Assembly (NCBI GenBank): GCA_017577365.1
Contig: PKRJ01000038.1
Coordinates: 1 to 34,573 of the forward strand
Origin: Gammaproteobacteria bacterium
Lineage (GTDB): Bacteria; Pseudomonadota; Gammaproteobacteria; Steroidobacterales; Rariloculaceae
Reading direction: 5' to 3'
Length of the DNA: 34,573 nt
Each line of letters begins with the position of its first letter. Position 1 is the first letter of the stretch. The translations under genes were made by a program, and so were the position numbers. This document shows positions 31,163 to 34,573 of the stretch, one piece after another. The notes beneath the pieces were generated by a model. That model was given only the letters and a program-made list of their open reading frames with translations, had not been told where the DNA came from and ran no database searches.

Positions 31163-31582
31163 TCAGGCGTCGAGCGCGTCGAGCGCCTTCTGGAAGCGGT
31201 TCGCGTGCGAGCGCTCGGCCTTCGCGAGCGTCTCGAACCAGTCAGCGATCTCGTCGAAGCCCTCCTCGCGGGCCGTCTTCGCCATGCCGGGATACATATC
31301 CGTGTACTCGTACGTCTCACCGGCGATCGCCGCCTTCAGGTTGTTGGCCGTCGAGCCGATCGGCAGGCCGGTCGCCGGATCGCCGACCGCCTCGAGGTAT
31401 TCGAGATGGCCGTGCGCGTGCCCGGTCTCGCCTTCGGCCGTCGAGCGGAACACCGCGGCGACGTCGTTATAGCCTTCGACGTCGGCCTTCTGGGCAAAAT
31501 ACAGGTAGCGGCGGTTTGCCTGGGACTCGCCGGCGAACGCTTCCTTCAGATTCTGTTCGGTCTTGCTGCCTTTCAGTTCCAT
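31163..31582 (-). CDS. Rubrerythrin-type diiron protein without rubredoxin domain
   Basis: A 139-residue ferritin-like diiron protein, the erythrin core of rubrerythrin, which reduces hydrogen peroxide in relatives. All seven expected iron ligands are visible: Glu19, Glu52, His55, Glu89, Glu92, Glu123 and His126 (AGESQANRRYLYFA, AEGETGHAH, AGETYEY, AKAERSHANRF). The usual C-terminal rubredoxin [Fe(Cys)4] domain is missing: there are no cysteines at all, so electrons must come from another protein. ATG 31582 has a strong AGGAGGAG site 7 bases before it; the longer open frame upstream is not used. It is the first gene of the cluster with the Fe-S and DUF3501 genes. Confidence 0.94.
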   Translation of the reverse strand: MELKGSKTEQNLKEAFAGESQANRRYLYFAQKADVEGYNDVAAVFRSTAEGETGHAHGHLEYLEAVGDPATGLPIGSTANNLKAAIAGETYEYTDMYPGMAKTAREEGFDEIADWFETLAKAERSHANRFQKALDALDA

Positions 31583-31665
31583 CGAAAACTCCTCCTGACT
31601 CGATGAGTTGCGTTGTGAGCCGACTCGAGCAGCCCAGCCGTTGCGAAGCGCCCTGCCGGGCCGAT

Positions 31666-31680
31666 TTAGACTAAGTCTAA
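31666..31680. promoter_or_regulatory. 7-1-7 palindrome upstream of rubrerythrin
   Basis: TTAGACT-A-AGTCTAA is a perfect 7-1-7 inverted repeat, 84 bp before the rubrerythrin ATG and the most AT-rich spot in the gap. It has the architecture of PerR/Fur-family boxes (TTATAAT-N-ATTATAA; 10 of 14 arm positions match) and also contains the GACT/AGTC halves seen in Rrf2-family (IscR-like) sites. A candidate operator for peroxide- or Fe-S-responsive control of the cluster. Confidence 0.6.
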
Positions 31681-31756
31681 GCCGATCCGATAAGGTAGTA
31701 CTCGCTCGCCGAAGTGTCAACCGAGCGCACGGGGTCGACCGAAGCGCGTAAAGCGT

Positions 31757-31785
31757 TTGACCATCGCGACGCGGCTTTGTACGGT
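31757..31785 (+). promoter_or_regulatory. Sigma-70-type promoter for xseB
   Basis: TTGACC at 31757-31762 (five of six to TTGACA), a 17-base spacer, and TACGGT at 31780-31785 (only three of six to TATAAT). Transcription would start near 31792, about 25 bases before the xseB ATG. Confidence 0.45.
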
Positions 31786-31816
31786 GCGCCGACCGCAACC
31801 ACGCATTCGACTGGAG

Positions 31817-32071
31817 ATGAGCTTGGAAGACAAGAGCCTCGGCAGCGTCGAGAAGAGCCTGGAGGAGCTCGAGGCGGTCGTCGAGCGGCTCGAAAGCGGC
31901 GAATTGTCGCTCGAGGACGCGCTCAAGGAATTCGAGCGCGGCGTGAAGCTCACGCGCGAGTGTCAGGAAGCCCTGAAGGACGCCGAGCAGAAGGTCGAGA
32001 TCCTGCTGAAGAAGACCGAGAACGCCGAGCCCGAGCCGTTCGAGGCGCCGCCGAACGGCGACGATGCCTGA
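31817..32071 (+). CDS. xseB: Exodeoxyribonuclease VII small subunit
   Basis: The small subunit of exonuclease VII, which degrades single-stranded DNA together with XseA (not in this window). The 84 residues form the typical helical hairpin: VEKSLEELEAVVERLESGEL, then SLEDALKEFERGVKLTRECQ, then an acidic tail. The start is uncertain. ATG 31817 gives MSLEDKSLGS but abuts the GGAG, while TTG 31823 lies 6 bases after it and is better spaced. The common downstream partners ispA and dxs are absent; the next gene is convergent. Confidence 0.93.
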   Translation: MSLEDKSLGSVEKSLEELEAVVERLESGELSLEDALKEFERGVKLTRECQEALKDAEQKVEILLKKTENAEPEPFEAPPNGDDA

Positions 32072-32082
32072 CGCTCGGCGAA

Positions 32083-32112
32083 TCCGCCTCCGGCGGAGTC
32101 GAACGGGGCCCC
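32083..32112. terminator. Weak hairpins between xseB and the kinase gene
   Basis: TCCGCC-TCC-GGCGGA (32083-32097) forms a 6-bp stem, and GGGGCCCC (32105-32112) is a palindrome, in the 63 bp between two convergent genes. No T tract. A possible shared terminator. Confidence 0.3.
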
Positions 32113-32134
32113 AACGCCTTCGAGCACCGCGCCG

Positions 32135-33451
32135 TCAAGTGGGCGTCGTCGCGGCACGATGCAGCCGCTCGATGAGCGCGCGCAGGAAGACCTTGTTGAA
32201 TCGGAGCTGGCACGCCGAGGACGCCTGCTCGAGCAGGGTCGAGCTGACCCGCATCAGCGTGACCGGACCTTGGGCGACGATCGTCGCCGTGCGGCGCGCG
32301 CCGCGCACGTAGCTCGTCTCGCCGAAGCAGTCACCCTCTGCGAGGATGCCGACCTCGCGCCTTCCGGAGCGCACCGACACCTGCCCCGAGACGATGATGT
32401 AGAAGCGGTCGTCGAGCTCGCCCTCGCGGATGATCTCGTCGCCGTCGGCGTAGTCGCGCCATTCGCTCGCGCGCAGCACCTCCCAGATCTCCGAGTGCGA
32501 GAACTCGTGGAAGAAGCGCAGCTTGCGCAGCTGCTCGAATTGCGCCTGCTTGTCGATGCGGTCCGACTGCGCGCGCAGCGTATGGAAGACCCGCGTCAGC
32601 GCCGCCGCGAACTCGAGGCCGGTCTGGAATCGGTTCTCGGGCTCCTTTCGGAGCGCCGTTGAGACCACGTCCTCGATCTCCTCGGAGATCTCGGGCCGAA
32701 GCGTGTGGAGCGGCGGCGGCGTCGCGTAGACGATCTGATGCAGCAGCCGGCTCAGATTGTTCGCGCGGAACGGCCGATAGCCGGTCAAGAGCTCGTACAT
32801 GACCGCGCCGAGCGAATAGATGTCCGAGCGCGGAGTGATCTCCGCCGACTGCACCTGCTCGGGCGACATGTAGCTCGGCGAGCCCGCGATCCCCTCGATC
32901 CTCGAGACGTTCGAGTCCTTCACGATCGCGATGCCGAAATCGATGATGCGGACGTCGTTGTCGAGCGTGAGCATGATGTTGCTCGGCTTGATGTCGCGGT
33001 GGATGACGCCGCGGTTGTGCGCGTAGTGCAGCGCCTTCGCGCACTTGAAGATGATCTCGACGACGTCCTCTATCGGCAGCAGGTTGTCGGGCTTGCAATA
33101 CGCGGCGAGCGTCCGCGCGCCGTGCACGTGCTCGGTGACGACGTAATAGGCGCCGTTCTCCTCGCCCGCGTCGTAGATCGGCAGGATATTCGGATGCTGG
33201 AGGCGCCCGACCATCTGCGCCTCGTTGAAGAACATCTTCCGCGTGAGTCGGGCTTTCTGCTCGTCCTCCTCGCTCTCGAGGTTATAGAGCTTGATCGCGA
33301 CGTCACGCCCGTAGTACGGATCGTGCGACAGGAAGACGCGGCCCGTGCTGCCTTGTCCGACCTCGTTGATCACGAGGTATTTGCCGATCCGCTCGGGTAT
33401 ACGCGAGCTCTCGCGCTTACCCGCACCGCGGGCGACTTGTGCCTGCACCAT
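32135..33451 (-). CDS. Ser/Thr protein kinase fused to a cyclic nucleotide-binding domain
   Basis: A 438-residue soluble protein with two parts. The N-terminal Hanks-type kinase (about 22-285) has every catalytic element: Gly-loop GQGSTG (32-37), Lys54 in VAIKLYN, HRDIKPSN (His151, Asp153), DFG (Asp171) and SYMSPEQ. The C-terminal cNMP-binding domain (about 312-430) has the phosphate-binding cassette FGETSYVRGARRTAT, with Glu378 and Arg387 kept, so cAMP or cGMP binding is plausible. There are no membrane or PASTA segments. It follows pgpA by 17 bp on the same strand and is probably cotranscribed with thiL-pgpA. ATG 33451 is chosen; no good ribosome-binding site. Substrates cannot be inferred. 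Confidence 0.92.
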   Translation of the reverse strand: MVQAQVARGAGKRESSRIPERIGKYLVINEVGQGSTGRVFLSHDPYYGRDVAIKLYNLESEEDEQKARLTRKMFFNEAQMVGRLQHPNILPIYDAGEENGAYYVVTEHVHGARTLAAYCKPDNLLPIEDVVEIIFKCAKALHYAHNRGVIHRDIKPSNIMLTLDNDVRIIDFGIAIVKDSNVSRIEGIAGSPSYMSPEQVQSAEITPRSDIYSLGAVMYELLTGYRPFRANNLSRLLHQIVYATPPPLHTLRPEISEEIEDVVSTALRKEPENRFQTGLEFAAALTRVFHTLRAQSDRIDKQAQFEQLRKLRFFHEFSHSEIWEVLRASEWRDYADGDEIIREGELDDRFYIIVSGQVSVRSGRREVGILAEGDCFGETSYVRGARRTATIVAQGPVTLMRVSSTLLEQASSACQLRFNKVFLRALIERLHRAATTPT

Positions 33452-33468
33452 ACTCAGTGAACAGAAAA

Positions 33469-33963
33469 CTATTGAGCGACCAAGGCCGGCACGAAACGCA
33501 GTGCCACCAGACCCAGCGCGGCATATGCGCCCGCCATCAGGTCGTCGAGCATAATTCCGAGCCCGCCGGCGAGTCTGTGATCCACATCGCGGATGGGCCA
33601 GGGTTTCCAAATATCGAAGAGGCGGAACAACAGGAACGCCGGAACGAGCCACAGCGGGTTTCCCTGAAGAACCAGCGTCGCCGCGAGCAGGCCCACGATC
33701 TCGTCGAATACCACGGACGGATGGTCGTGGGTCGCGAGTCGCTTCGCACTTTCGCCGCAAATGAGGACGCCCGCGGCGAACAGCGCGGCGACGACTGCGG
33801 CGCGGATCCAGAGCGGCAGGTCGAGCAGCAACCACGCCGGCACGAGCGCGACGAGCGAGCCGACCGTGCCGGGAGCGCGCGGCGCGAGACCCGCCCCGAA
33901 ACCGGTCGCGACGAGCTGGACCGGATCGGCGAGCGTCGGCCGAATGCGGGTGACCCGGCTCAT
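33469..33963 (-). CDS. pgpA: Phosphatidylglycerophosphatase A
   Basis: An inner-membrane enzyme that removes phosphate from phosphatidylglycerophosphate to give phosphatidylglycerol. It has 164 residues. Family motifs: GFGAGLAPRAPGTVGSL, DHPSVVFDEIVGLLAA, LFRLFDIWKPWPIRDVD and the C-terminal GIMLDDLMAGAYAAL. Hydrophobic stretches are consistent with an integral membrane protein. ATG 33963 overlaps the thiL stop in ATGA, so the two are translationally coupled. The thiL-pgpA order is standard in gammaproteobacteria. Confidence 0.95.
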   Translation of the reverse strand: MSRVTRIRPTLADPVQLVATGFGAGLAPRAPGTVGSLVALVPAWLLLDLPLWIRAAVVAALFAAGVLICGESAKRLATHDHPSVVFDEIVGLLAATLVLQGNPLWLVPAFLLFRLFDIWKPWPIRDVDHRLAGGLGIMLDDLMAGAYAALGLVALRFVPALVAQ

Positions 33964-34573
33964 GCGAAGTGCAGATACCCGGGCACGGGCGGCTCGACGC
34001 GCTCGGTGCCGCGTAGAAAGACGATCTCGGGCTTCTCGGTCAGCGTTCCGATGCGCCGGAACGGCGTTCCCGTCGCGCCGAGGGCCGCCGCGACCCGTTC
34101 CGCCGCGCTCGGCGGCGCCGTGAAGCAGAGCTCGTAGTCGTCTCCGCCGCCGAGCGCGAAGCGCAGCACGTCGCTCACCGAGAACAGGCTGCGCAGCGCT
34201 TCGGAGCACGGTAACAGGTCCACGTCGATCTCCGCGCCGCAGCGGCTCGAGCGGCAGAGGTGGCCGAGGTCCGCGGCCAGACCGTCGGAGATATCGATCG
34301 CCGCGCTCGCGATGCCGGAGAGTGCGTGCCCCGCCTCGACGCGCGGCGTCGGCTTCAAGTAACGCGTGACGAGCCCGCGCGCGAGCGCGCCGACGTCGGC
34401 TTGCGCCGACGTTTCGCCGCGCGACTTCAGGCATGCGAGCCCGGCCGCGGCATCGCCGAGCGTGCCGGTCACGTAGACGTCGTCGCCGGGCCGGCCGCCG
34501 CCGCGCGTCAACGGCGCGGCCTCGTCCGCGAGCGTGCCGATCGCCTCCACGCTGATCGCGAGGGGCCCATGCG
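33960..34573 (-). CDS. thiL: Thiamine-monophosphate kinase (5' part outside window)
   Basis: This enzyme phosphorylates thiamine monophosphate to thiamine pyrophosphate. Only the C-terminal 203 or so residues are present; the frame is open to the right edge, reading HGPLAISVEAIGTL. Visible ThiL/PurM-type motifs are GRPGDDVYVTGTLGDAAAGL, AIDISDGLAADLGHL and FALGGGDDYELCFTAPP. The ATP-binding N-terminal half lies beyond 34573. It overlaps pgpA by 4 bp. Confidence 0.93.
   Translation of the reverse strand, partial: HGPLAISVEAIGTLADEAAPLTRGGGRPGDDVYVTGTLGDAAAGLACLKSRGETSAQADVGALARGLVTRYLKPTPRVEAGHALSGIASAAIDISDGLAADLGHLCRSSRCGAEIDVDLLPCSEALRSLFSVSDVLRFALGGGDDYELCFTAPPSAAERVAAALGATGTPFRRIGTLTEKPEIVFLRGTERVEPPVPGYLHFA

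Noticed and set aside
28992..31472. 826-codon open frame on the plus strand opposite the Fe-S and DUF3501 genes
   Set aside because: It is antisense to three well-supported genes, and its product is Arg/Ala/Leu/Asp-rich without domains; a GC-rich shadow frame.
1..34573. CRISPR arrays, tRNA or rRNA genes, insertion sequences, prophage genes
   Set aside because: No regularly spaced repeats, cloverleaf-like segments, transposase or phage-like proteins were seen in any gap or frame.

Overview
The window is chromosomal DNA from a GC-rich gammaproteobacterium. Evidence for this is the pseudomonad/enterobacterial gene order truA-accD-folC-dedD-cvpA-purF with fimV just upstream, the EF-P lysylation genes epmA and epmB, a FimX-like c-di-GMP protein, UbiM and a PEP-CTERM protein. 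I cannot place it at family level. No rRNA, tRNA, CRISPR array, insertion sequence or prophage is visible. Codon use looks uniform, and the GC richness gives long antisense shadow frames on almost every gene.

Left third (1-12207, all minus strand): a partial response regulator follows purF. The housekeeping block reads truA, accD, folC, dedD, cvpA, purF with gaps of 4-36 bp, so it is probably one operon making fatty-acid, folate and purine precursors and a septal SPOR protein. fimV stands alone upstream, behind its own hairpin terminator. A 356-bp gap follows, then prmB-aroC.

Middle (12262-24732): a plus-strand run SCO1-psd-epmA leads into the EF-P modification locus (epmA, efp on the opposite strand, epmB). 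Next come a FimX-like protein with degenerate GGDEF and EAL domains, and the topoisomerase IV genes parE and parC with a Uma2-type putative nuclease gene between them. An isolated PEP-CTERM exported-protein gene has its own sigma-54-like promoter, upstream palindrome and terminator.

Right third (24882-34573): ubiM; an orphan duplicated permease (ADOP type) with a near-consensus sigma-54 promoter; a rubrerythrin / Fe-S protein / DUF3501 cluster under a 7-1-7 palindrome; divergent xseB; and thiL-pgpA followed by a Ser/Thr kinase fused to a cyclic-nucleotide-binding domain.

The points most worth follow-up are the rubrerythrin/Fe-S/DUF3501 cluster and its palindrome, the two sigma-54-type promoters in front of surface or envelope genes, the kinase-cNMP fusion, and the naturally alanine-substituted quinolone site of ParC. 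Function calls rest on sequence motifs read by eye; no database search was run.
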